14,795 nucleotides of DNA, from positions 14,507-29,301 of the forward strand of contig DIQB01000003.1 in NCBI GenBank assembly GCA_002427165.1, written 5' to 3'. Position numbers and translations under genes: made by a program. Below, in pieces: positions 6,439 through 13,024 of this stretch. Each line of letters starts with the position of its first letter. Position 1 is the first letter of the stretch. The notes beneath the pieces are model-generated. The model searched no databases, was not told the DNA's origin, and worked only from the letters and a program-made list of their open reading frames with translations. The DNA comes from Firmicutes bacterium UBA5473. GTDB taxonomy: Bacteria; Bacillota; DTU084.

Positions 6439-7377
6439 ATGAAAATCTACACACTCTTCAGGGAAGGAAACTTTTATAAAGGGAACCTGCACACACATAC
6501 CACAGTCTCCGATGGCAAGCTTACCCCCGAGGAGGTTATAGCCCGCTACAAGGAAAATGGCTACAGTTTTCTTGGCATCTCAGATCATATGTTTTATGGG
6601 CATTATCCGCAGTATGAGGATAAAGACTTTCTCTCTATACCTGCAGCGGAGATTCATACATCTGAAAATGGGGTCGCGCATCATCTCCTCGCCTTCGGCG
6701 ATCCCGAGCAGACAAAACTTACTGCTGGCAAAGTGGATTCGGCGCTGAATCAAATGGATGTGCAATCATTAATTGACTATATACGAGCACAGCGCAACCT
6801 TGTTTTTTATTGCCATCCTTATTGGTCAAGAGCGGAAATCCATCAGGTTGCGCGCCTGGAAAATATTTTGGGGATTGAAATCTATAATCACGAATGCGAA
6901 ATGGAGTGGAAAAGTGGTAATGCAGAGGTTTTCTTCGAACACCTCTGGTGGCATGGCAATCGGGTTTGGTGTTTTGGAACCGATGATGCCCATCGATCCC
7001 ACACATTTTGCGGAGGCTATATTACAGTAAAGACTGATGATTTCTCCCATCGGGGAATTTTAAAAGCCATAAAGAAGGGGAGCTTTTTTGCCTCTTCTGC
7101 CAGAGAGGGAGAGGAAGCGCCAAAAATCCTGGATTTTTATTGCGAGGATGGGGTAGCTAAATTGTGGTGCGACCCCTGCCGCGATGTATATTTCTACTTT
7201 GGCGCTAGTTTTGATCCCGAGATTTGGTCTTATAGTTATAAGTCTTTTCATTCAGACCAGGAAAATCCTATCACCTACAGAGAGCAGAAAATACCCGAGG
7301 GTACAAAATACGTTAAGGTTTCAGTCCAGGATTTTTCAGGCTACAATTCCTGGTGCCAGCCCATCGTATTAAAATAG
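6439..7377 (+). CDS. PHP-domain metallohydrolase (CehA/McbA-like), putative phosphoesterase
   Basis: A 312-residue cytosolic protein with a complete PHP metal-ligand set: H18 and H20 in NLHTHTTVSDG, D25, H50 in GISDH, E71, H126 in YCHPYWS, D183 and H185 in FGTDDAHR, with E147 in GIEIYNHE nearby. PHP enzymes hydrolyse phosphate esters using two or three metal ions. The last 110 residues are a beta-rich extension with many aromatics (HRGILKAIKKGSFFASS, then YFYFGASFDPEIWSYSY), as in CehA/McbA-like members. I use ATG 6439, served by GAGGGGAAGG (6424-6433). The longer frame starts at TTG 6418 inside the rpiR stop region and has no site. Lying between an RpiR regulator and an organophosphate antiporter, it probably dephosphorylates or cleaves the imported compound. 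Substrate unknown; no signal peptide is seen. Confidence 0.85.
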   Translation: MKIYTLFREGNFYKGNLHTHTTVSDGKLTPEEVIARYKENGYSFLGISDHMFYGHYPQYEDKDFLSIPAAEIHTSENGVAHHLLAFGDPEQTKLTAGKVDSALNQMDVQSLIDYIRAQRNLVFYCHPYWSRAEIHQVARLENILGIEIYNHECEMEWKSGNAEVFFEHLWWHGNRVWCFGTDDAHRSHTFCGGYITVKTDDFSHRGILKAIKKGSFFASSAREGEEAPKILDFYCEDGVAKLWCDPCRDVYFYFGASFDPEIWSYSYKSFHSDQENPITYREQKIPEGTKYVKVSVQDFSGYNSWCQPIVLK

Positions 7378-7411
7378 AACGCTCACAAAATTTTTAAAAT
7401 GGAGAATCATC

Positions 7412-8671
7412 ATGATCACAGAAGAAAAACAGAAAAATAGCGGTATCGGCCATTTCTGGTCCTTAGGTTTCGTCTGCTTTTTAGCATACACAGCTTGCTA
7501 TTGGGGGCGGGGAATTTTAAGCGCCATGATCCCCCAGATCCTAGAGCAGACCAGTTTCACCAAAGAATCTCTCGGGCTCATGGGATCAGCCTTCTTTTTC
7601 ACCTATGGAATTGGGCAGCTTATAAATGGCTTTATGGGTGATTTTGTCAAAGCAAAATACATGGTGGCCCTAGGCCTCTTTCTCGCAGGACTTGTGGTTT
7701 GTCTCTTCCCCCTCTTTGAGTCTGTGCTGGTAATGACGATTCTGTGGGGATTGTGTGGCCTTTGCTGCTCTATGCTTTGGGGTCCCCTCTCGAAGGTGAT
7801 TGCAGAGAACACTACTGAGCGCGTGGGCAGGATCTTTATGACCCTACTTACTGTGGCCTCTCTCGTTGGCACCATGGGAACCTACATTATCGCCATCGTT
7901 GCCTCTGGAGGCAGCTGGGGTTTTGCCTTTTATCTCACAGGAGCCTTTTTAATTATCAGCGCTATTTTATGGTTTATTAGCCTGGGTGTTTTAGAAAAAC
8001 GAGGGCTTGTCAAATATATGAAGTATCATGCAGAGGGAGAGGACAATGTTTTTAAAATAATCTTGGCTCCCAGCTTCCTTTTGATGACTATGGTCGCCCT
8101 TATCAATGGCATTATTCGTAATGCCGTGGTATTTTGGATCCCCACCTATATTACTGAAAAACTACTGGTCTCCACCACTGTGGCGGCAAGTATTTCAACT
8201 TTTCTGCCTCTGGTTAACCTCCTGGGCACTTTTATGGGAATGTGGATGCTAAGGCGGATGCACGATAACGAAGAAAAGGTAACCATGGTGATGTTTGCTG
8301 TCTCCACCCTGATGTTTGTGCTGATGTTTGTGCTAGACGGTAGCTTATTTTTCACTACAGTTTTAGCATTATTTATTTCAAGTGGAGCTATGATTGGGGC
8401 AAGTAATATGATCTTCTGCATTTACTGCCTGCGTTTTACCGATACAGGTAGGGTTAGTGCAATCACGGGTCTGATGAATTTTACAGGATATGCATCAGCG
8501 TCTTTGGCAAGTTTTATCTTTACAGGGATAGTAGAGACAAAAGGGTGGAACACAACTGTAGCAAGCTGGGCTGCCATTTCCTTGGTAGGTGGGATTTTTG
8601 CCTATCTGGCAGCGAAATCTAAGGAGAAAAAGGTAATTCCCACCTCTAATTGTAACTATCATAGAAGTTAG
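7412..8671 (+). CDS. MFS permease, organophosphate:phosphate antiporter (GlpT/UhpT) type
   Basis: A 419-residue protein with about 12 hydrophobic segments and a loop near residue 200, so a major facilitator. Two features point to the organophosphate:Pi antiporter family. R33 in the first helix (YWGRGILSAM) and R236 in the seventh (NGIIRNAVVFWIPTYI) match the two arginines that bind phosphate in E. coli GlpT (R45 and R269). GQLINGFMGDFVKAKYMVALGL between helices 2 and 3 is the family motif of the OPA group. GGAG (7401-7404) is seven bases from ATG 7412, and it follows the PHP gene after 34 bases. It probably imports a phosphorylated three- to six-carbon compound or phosphodiester in exchange for phosphate. 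The substrate is not given by sequence; a hexuronate/sugar transporter is less likely because of the two arginines. Confidence 0.85.
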   Translation: MITEEKQKNSGIGHFWSLGFVCFLAYTACYWGRGILSAMIPQILEQTSFTKESLGLMGSAFFFTYGIGQLINGFMGDFVKAKYMVALGLFLAGLVVCLFPLFESVLVMTILWGLCGLCCSMLWGPLSKVIAENTTERVGRIFMTLLTVASLVGTMGTYIIAIVASGGSWGFAFYLTGAFLIISAILWFISLGVLEKRGLVKYMKYHAEGEDNVFKIILAPSFLLMTMVALINGIIRNAVVFWIPTYITEKLLVSTTVAASISTFLPLVNLLGTFMGMWMLRRMHDNEEKVTMVMFAVSTLMFVLMFVLDGSLFFTTVLALFISSGAMIGASNMIFCIYCLRFTDTGRVSAITGLMNFTGYASASLASFIFTGIVETKGWNTTVASWAAISLVGGIFAYLAAKSKEKKVIPTSNCNYHRS

Positions 8672-8672
8672 C

Positions 8673-8704
8673 CAAAAGACCGTGGCATTTGCCACGGCCT
8701 TTTG
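8673..8704. terminator. Intrinsic terminator after the MFS permease gene
   Basis: CCGTGGC (8680-8686) pairs with GCCACGG (8691-8697) around ATTT, extended by CAAAAG (8673-8678) with CTTTTG (8699-8704) across one mismatch. The T tract is only four bases on each side, and the arrangement is symmetric enough to act in both directions. The rest of 8705-8824 holds no gene or site that I recognise apart from AT-rich sequence at 8810-8820 just upstream of the next promoter, which could act as an UP element. Confidence 0.75.
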
Positions 8705-8824
8705 ATCATGAACGTGTCTCATGTTAGCAAGAGATCAAACCACTGCAGCGAAAGTCTCTTTTCCCTAGCTGTTGGTAATTCCTGGAGATTCTCTTTTTGG
8801 TTAGAAAGATTTTTAAAAAATCCC

Positions 8825-8855
8825 TTGACATTGACGCTACGTAAAGGTGTATAGT
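8825..8855 (+). promoter_or_regulatory. MerR-type promoter with 19-bp spacer
   Basis: TTGACA (8825-8830), a 19-bp spacer and TATAGT (8850-8855). A spacer two bases longer than normal is the hallmark of promoters activated by MerR regulators, which untwist the DNA to realign the two elements. It drives the merR-family gene that follows, implying autoregulation. Predicted start is near 8862, giving a 5' leader of about 16 bases. Confidence 0.8.
8831..8845. promoter_or_regulatory. Operator-like dyad in the MerR promoter spacer
   Basis: TTGACGCTACGTAAA has dyad symmetry TTNACGNNNCGTNAA, centred at 8838 within the 19-bp spacer (centre 8840). Position and half-site form fit the operator of a MerR/TipAL-type dimer. 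Binding is inferred. Confidence 0.6.
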
Positions 8856-8877
8856 GATTTTGTCAGGAGGTGAAGCT

Positions 8878-9642
8878 TTGGAATATACAGTGCAAAAACT
8901 AGGACGGATGGCAGGGATCAGCACCAGAACACTTCGCTATTATCACGAGATTGGCCTTCTCGTGCCTGCAAGAATCAACTCCGCGGGGTATCGCATCTAT
9001 GGGCAAGCGCAGGTGGATAGACTACAGCAAATCCTCTTTTATAGAGAGCTGGGGCTTGGACTCGAGGAGATCCGAAAGATCGTAGGTGATCCTGCTTTCG
9101 ATGGACTGGAGGCACTGCGGGAACATCGCCAAAGGCTCCAGGACAAAAGGAAACAAATAGATCTGCTCATCGCCAATGTAGAGCAGACTATAGCGTCAAA
9201 AGAGGGGGGAATTGAGATGGGTGATCAGGAAAAGTTTCTGGGCTTCAAGGAGAAGTTGATTGCCGACAACGAGGAGAAGTACGGGGACGAGATCAGAGCC
9301 AAATATGGGGATAAGGCAGTGGAGCAATCAAATGGGGCGATCGGAGGCATGACCCGGGAACAGTATGAGACGTGGGAGGAACTGGGAGCTAGCATTTTGA
9401 AAACGCTGAAAGCGGCAGTGGCTACAGGGGACCCACAGGGCGAGCTTGCCCAAAAGACTGCGAAGCTACACAAAAGGTGGCTAGAGATGGCCTGGGGCAG
9501 CTACAATAGCGAGGCACATGCAGCACTTGCCCAGATGTATGTGGAAGATCCGAGATTCGCTGCCTTCTACAACCAGGGGCAGGCGGGTGGCGCAGAGTTT
9601 TTGCGCGATGCAATCCTCTTTTTTACTGGCAGCAAAAATTAA
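8878..9642 (+). CDS. TipAL-like MerR-family regulator with TipAS ligand-binding domain
   Basis: A 254-residue protein. Residues 2-72 form the MerR winged helix (YTVQKLGRMAGISTRTLRYY, then IGLLVPARIN..GYRIYG). Residues about 75-112 form the dimer coiled coil. Residues 114-254 form a TipAS domain: YGDEIRAKYG, MTREQYETWEELG, HKRWLEMAW and the hallmark AQMYVEDPRFAAFYNQ. TipAS domains bind thiopeptide and other cyclic antibiotics or drugs, and the full protein then activates its promoter. The start is TTG 8878, with AGGAGG (8865-8870) seven bases upstream. The longer GTG 8854 frame begins inside the -10 element and cannot be used from this promoter. Length almost equals Streptomyces TipAL (253). 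No transporter lies beside it, so its target beyond itself is unknown. It converges on the metallopeptidase gene. Confidence 0.9.
   Translation: MEYTVQKLGRMAGISTRTLRYYHEIGLLVPARINSAGYRIYGQAQVDRLQQILFYRELGLGLEEIRKIVGDPAFDGLEALREHRQRLQDKRKQIDLLIANVEQTIASKEGGIEMGDQEKFLGFKEKLIADNEEKYGDEIRAKYGDKAVEQSNGAIGGMTREQYETWEELGASILKTLKAAVATGDPQGELAQKTAKLHKRWLEMAWGSYNSEAHAALAQMYVEDPRFAAFYNQGQAGGAEFLRDAILFFTGSKN
9201..9219 (+). promoter_or_regulatory. Internal ribosome binding site and start within the TipAL-like gene
   Basis: AGAGGGGGGA (9201-9210) lies six bases before an in-frame ATG (9217), codon 114. Translation from it would give a 141-residue TipAS-only protein, just as tipA of Streptomyces lividans makes separate TipAL (253 residues) and TipAS (144) products. 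The site falls exactly at the linker between coiled coil and ligand domain. Predicted from sequence only. Confidence 0.6.
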
Positions 9643-9647
9643 TTGAG

Positions 9648-10331
9648 CTAAAAGGCAAGGGCGTGACCATGTTTTTTCAACCACGCCCTTGCCTCTTTAT
9701 ATTCCGGGCAATGTTTGGTAACATGCTGCCAAAAGCGTGAGGAATGATTAGGTTCATGTATGTGACACAGCTCATGGATAATTACATAGTCAAAAATCCA
9801 CTCCGGTGCCATCAGTAGCCTGATATTTAAACTAATATTACCTGAAGAAGAGCAGCTTCCCCAGCGGGTCTTCTGATTGCGAAAAGAAATCTTCTGCGGA
9901 CAGACACCAACTTTTCTCGCAAGCTCCCAGACTCTCTTGGGGATAATTCTTTCGGCCTCCATCTTAAACCAGCATTCTAAAAGCTGGCTGATTACTTGGG
10001 GATCGCTCTTAGGTGTATTAACCACAAAAGCATCTTCTAAAGAAACCCAGTTTTTTTCTGCGATCTTAATTTTAAGCGGATAGCTTTGACCTCGGTAGAG
10101 GATGGTATCCTTTGGCCTGTCAACCATCTTTTTTTGGCGCGTGAGATTTTCTTCAATCCACTGTGCTCTCTCTTGGAGCAGCTCTTCGATAATGGAAACA
10201 GGGCAATCAGAAGGAGCGTAAACTGTGAGTTTGCCATTTTTTATAGCTACCCGAAAAGAACCACTGCGTCTGTTGGTTCTTTTCAGTTCATATTCAATTG
10301 TTTTACTTAACTTCTTCAAGAAAATCTCCAT
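9648..10331 (-). CDS. YgjP/DUF45-type zinc metallopeptidase
   Basis: A 227-residue predicted cytosolic protein of the YgjP/WLM (DUF45, M48-like) family. The zinc signature is HELCHIHEPNH: H186, E187, H190 and third ligand H196. It is preceded by the family motif TRWGSCSSSGNISLNIRLL and followed by FWQHVTKHCPEY. The N-terminal half holds the usual basic, beta-rich domain (VAIKNGKLTVYAPSD). The start is ATG 10331 with GGGAGG (minus strand, 10339-10344) seven bases away. The longer frame from 10361 lies upstream of the predicted transcript start. The gene converges with the TipAL-like gene, leaving only five bases between stops, and diverges from leuS. Its biological substrate is unknown. The last 16 codons carry a long inverted repeat (see the hairpin entry). 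Confidence 0.88.
   Translation of the reverse strand: MEIFLKKLSKTIEYELKRTNRRSGSFRVAIKNGKLTVYAPSDCPVSIIEELLQERAQWIEENLTRQKKMVDRPKDTILYRGQSYPLKIKIAEKNWVSLEDAFVVNTPKSDPQVISQLLECWFKMEAERIIPKRVWELARKVGVCPQKISFRNQKTRWGSCSSSGNISLNIRLLMAPEWIFDYVIIHELCHIHEPNHSSRFWQHVTKHCPEYKEARAWLKKHGHALAF
9654..9693. terminator. Convergent hairpin inside the metallopeptidase 3' end
   Basis: GGCAAGGGCGTG (9654-9665) and CACGCCCTTGCC (9682-9693) form a perfect 12-bp stem around a 16-base loop containing T6. On the plus strand TCTTTAT follows; on the minus strand TTTAGCTCAATTAATT follows. Both T tracts are weak. It is placed to end transcription of the two convergent genes, and on the minus strand it is built entirely from codons for the last residues of the metallopeptidase. 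Confidence 0.6.
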
Positions 10332-10351
10332 TTTTCTACCTCCCAGGGGAA

Positions 10352-10360
10352 AGTATAGCA
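10352..10360 (-). promoter_or_regulatory. Extended -10 promoter for the metallopeptidase gene
   Basis: On the minus strand TGCTATACT reads as an extended -10 (TG-N-TATACT at 10352-10357). No good -35 is present at the right distance, which is common for extended -10 promoters. It predicts a start near 10345, only about 14 bases before ATG 10331. This rules out the upstream ATG at 10361. Confidence 0.5.
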
Positions 10361-10400
10361 TTTTTTCAAAGAAAAAGGTAGTTGTTCTTGTATTTAACCC

Positions 10401-10429
10401 TTGAGAGGATCCTCGGAGTCTGTTAAAAT
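10401..10429 (+). promoter_or_regulatory. leuS promoter
   Basis: TTGAGA (10401-10406), a 17-bp spacer and TAAAAT (10424-10429) with TG at 10421-10422 (extended -10). Predicted start is near 10436, so the leader is only about 36 bases, too short for a T-box. A perfect GAGGATCCTC palindrome (10405-10414) sits in the spacer; its meaning is unknown. Confidence 0.6.
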
Positions 10430-10471
10430 AGAAGCAACTTGAATTTGGAATTATAAATGGGAGGTAGAAGA

Positions 10472-12946
10472 ATGGTTGAGCGGCTCAAAGAAAAGTATGA
10501 ACCAGGAGAAATTGAGGAGAAGTGGCAGCGAAATTGGGCCGCTGCAGAGCTTTTTAAGGTAGAGGAGGACCAGGACAAACCCAAATACTATTGCCTGGAG
10601 ATGTTCCCCTACCCCTCGGGTAAACTTCACATGGGACATGTCCGCAACTATACAATTGGCGATGTGATCGCCAGATACTTCACTATGGGTGGCTATAATG
10701 TCCTCCATCCCATGGGCTGGGATTCCTTTGGGCTACCTGCAGAAAACGCAGCAATCCAGCGTGGTATTAATCCTGCGCTGTGGACTCAACAGAACATCAA
10801 GCTGATGCAAAAACAGCTCACCCAGCTTGGCCTCAGCTACGATTGGAGTCGGGAGATCACAACTAGCCAACAGGATTATTATCGCTGGACTCAGTGGCTT
10901 TTTCTCCAGCTTTATAAAGCGGGCTTGGCTTATAAGAAAAAGGCTGCTGTAAACTGGTGTCCATCTTGCCAAACAGTGCTTGCCAATGAGCAGGTGGTAA
11001 ATGGAGCCTGTGAGCGCTGCGATTCCGAGGTAATCCACAAGGATCTGGAGCAATGGTTCTTCAAGATCACAGCTTATGCAGATAGGTTGCTGGAGAATTT
11101 AGAGAAACTGCCTGGCTGGCCAGAGAAAGTAAAGCTGATGCAGGAGAACTGGATCGGCAGAAGCGAAGGCGTAGAGGTGGGCTTTCCCCTGGAGCGGGGA
11201 GAGGGTAAGGTTTCTATCTTCACCACCAGACCCGACACCATCTTCGGCGTCACCTATATGGTCTTGGCACCTGAGCACCCCTTGGTGGAAGAGCTACTGG
11301 CTACTGCACCGAATCGCAAGGAGCTCGAGGATTTTATTGGGCAGGTACGGAAAGAAGACGATCTGACCCGCACCTCTACCGAGACCGAGAAACGTGGGAT
11401 CTTCACTGGCAGCTACGCTATCAACCCACTAAATGGTGAGAAGGTTCCCATCTGGCTTGGCAACTATGTCCTGGCCAGCTACGGTACAGGGGCTGTAATG
11501 GCAGTTCCTACCCACGATCAGCGGGACTTTGAGTTTGCCAAAAAATATAATCTCCCCTTGAAGGTGGTAATTCAGTCCCCTAGAGGAGACATAAGCGTTG
11601 AGTCTATGCGTGAGGCCTATGTTGAAGACGGAACCCTAATCAATTCCGGCTCTTTCTGTGGCCTTAATAATCAAGAAGCAATCGAGAAAATCTCGGACTT
11701 TATTGAACAGGAGAAACTGGGCAAGCGCCGGGTGAACTATAAACTCCGTGACTGGCTCATCTCCAGACAGCGCTATTGGGGAGCTCCTATTCCCATTATC
11801 TATTGCGAGAAGTGCGGTGCTGTTGCAGATGAGAACTTGCCTGTGGTTCTCCCTGAAAATGTAGCCTTCAAGCCAGGTGGACAATCTCCCCTGGCAGATT
11901 GCGATTCTTTCGTGAACACAACCTGTCCCACCTGCGGTGGACCGGCAAAACGCGAGACAGACACCTTCGATACTTTTGTTTGTTCATCGTGGTATTTCCT
12001 CCGCTATGCAGATCCTAAAAATAGTGAAGAGGCCTTTGCTAGGGAAAAAGTTGACTATTGGATGGGTGTGGATCAGTATATTGGCGGGGTAGAGCATGCC
12101 ATCTTGCACCTGATGTATTCCCGCTTCTTTACCATGGCCCTTCACGATCTGGGGCTTGTGGGAGTGGATGAACCATTTGTAAACCTCCTCACCCAGGGCA
12201 TGGTGCTGAAGGACGGCGCTAAAATGTCCAAGTCCAAGGGGAATGTGGTTGATCCAACTTATATCATCGATAAGTACGGAGCAGATACTGCGCGTCTGTT
12301 CATCCTCTTTGCAGCGCCTCCAGAGCGTGATCTTGAGTGGAGCGATAAAGCTGTTGAGGGAGCGCATCGTTTTCTCAATAGGATCTGGCGCCTGGTAGCC
12401 GACTGGCAGGATGTCCTGGGCAGCCAAAAGAAGCAAAAAAGTGGCGAGGCAGAACAGGAACTTCGCAGGCAAGCCCACCTGGCCCTGAAAAAGGTTCAGG
12501 AGGACCTCACAGATCGCTTCCAGTTTAATACCGCCATTAGCGCCATTATGGAGCTGGTGAATGCAGCATACCACTATCGGGAGCAGGCTCCCAATCCTGA
12601 TCCTACCACAGTAGGTGAGGTAGTGGAGCTATTGATCCTGATGCTGGCGCCCTTCGCCCCCTTCATCAGCGAGGAGCTGTGGACTGCAACAGGGCATGAG
12701 GGTAGCGTTCACAAACAGGCCTGGCCTCAGTATGATCCAGCTGCGATAGTTGTCTCTGAGGTGACTGTTGTGGTGCAGGTCAATGGCAAGGTGCGAGAGA
12801 GATTAGCAGTAGCTGTAGATGCAACTGATGCCGAGCTAGAGAAACTAGCCCTAGCTTCACCTAGGGTTCAGGAGTTTATTGGTGATAAACAGATCCGAAA
12901 AGTAATTGTGATTCCGAAAAAGCTCGTGAATATTGTTGTAGCTTAG
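10472..12946 (+). CDS. leuS: Leucyl-tRNA synthetase
   Basis: An 824-residue class I synthetase, normal bacterial length, charging tRNA-Leu with leucine in the cytosol. The HIGH motif appears as HMGH (residues 53-56, in PYPSGKLHMGHVRNY) and KMSKS is at 584-588. Zinc-type cysteines C163/C166 and C180/C183 are present. The editing (CP1) domain carries TTRPDTIFGVTYMV and GTGAVMAVPTHDQRDFEF, whose Asp is the usual anchor for mischarged amino acids. A second Cys set (CEKCG and CPTCGG) precedes DTFVCSSWYFLRYADP. The C-terminal anticodon and Leu-specific domains end in VQVNGKVRERLAV. The start is ATG 10472, with GGGAGG (10459-10464) seven bases upstream; ATG 10457 overlaps that site. The gene is complete and is followed after 78 bases by comEA. 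Confidence 0.97.
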   Translation: MVERLKEKYEPGEIEEKWQRNWAAAELFKVEEDQDKPKYYCLEMFPYPSGKLHMGHVRNYTIGDVIARYFTMGGYNVLHPMGWDSFGLPAENAAIQRGINPALWTQQNIKLMQKQLTQLGLSYDWSREITTSQQDYYRWTQWLFLQLYKAGLAYKKKAAVNWCPSCQTVLANEQVVNGACERCDSEVIHKDLEQWFFKITAYADRLLENLEKLPGWPEKVKLMQENWIGRSEGVEVGFPLERGEGKVSIFTTRPDTIFGVTYMVLAPEHPLVEELLATAPNRKELEDFIGQVRKEDDLTRTSTETEKRGIFTGSYAINPLNGEKVPIWLGNYVLASYGTGAVMAVPTHDQRDFEFAKKYNLPLKVVIQSPRGDISVESMREAYVEDGTLINSGSFCGLNNQEAIEKISDFIEQEKLGKRRVNYKLRDWLISRQRYWGAPIPIIYCEKCGAVADENLPVVLPENVAFKPGGQSPLADCDSFVNTTCPTCGGPAKRETDTFDTFVCSSWYFLRYADPKNSEEAFAREKVDYWMGVDQYIGGVEHAILHLMYSRFFTMALHDLGLVGVDEPFVNLLTQGMVLKDGAKMSKSKGNVVDPTYIIDKYGADTARLFILFAAPPERDLEWSDKAVEGAHRFLNRIWRLVADWQDVLGSQKKQKSGEAEQELRRQAHLALKKVQEDLTDRFQFNTAISAIMELVNAAYHYREQAPNPDPTTVGEVVELLILMLAPFAPFISEELWTATGHEGSVHKQAWPQYDPAAIVVSEVTVVVQVNGKVRERLAVAVDATDAELEKLALASPRVQEFIGDKQIRKVIVIPKKLVNIVVA

Positions 12947-13024
12947 CAGGAGAACACAAGTAAATCCAGAATAAGTAAATTGTGAGAAGGCCACCTGCTC
13001 GAGGGGACTGACAAAAGGAGAGGT

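Noticed and set aside
8705..8824. Possible small gene or RNA between the permease terminator and the merR promoter
   Set aside because: No start with a ribosome binding site, no promoter on either strand and only short imperfect hairpins.
8854..8877. GTG 8854 as start of the TipAL-like gene
   Set aside because: The codon lies inside the -10 element; TTG 8878 has a strong ribosome binding site and begins the MerR domain directly.
10332..10361. Longer metallopeptidase N-terminus from ATG 10361 (minus strand)
   Set aside because: It lies upstream of the predicted transcript start and the ten added residues include the translated ribosome binding site.
10457..10471. Longer leuS start at ATG 10457
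   Set aside because: The ATG is part of the AAATGGGAGGT ribosome binding site for ATG 10472.
11984..12574. 196-codon antisense frame in leuS
   Set aside because: A shadow of leuS codon usage; no ribosome binding site, no recognisable motif and full overlap with essential coding sequence.
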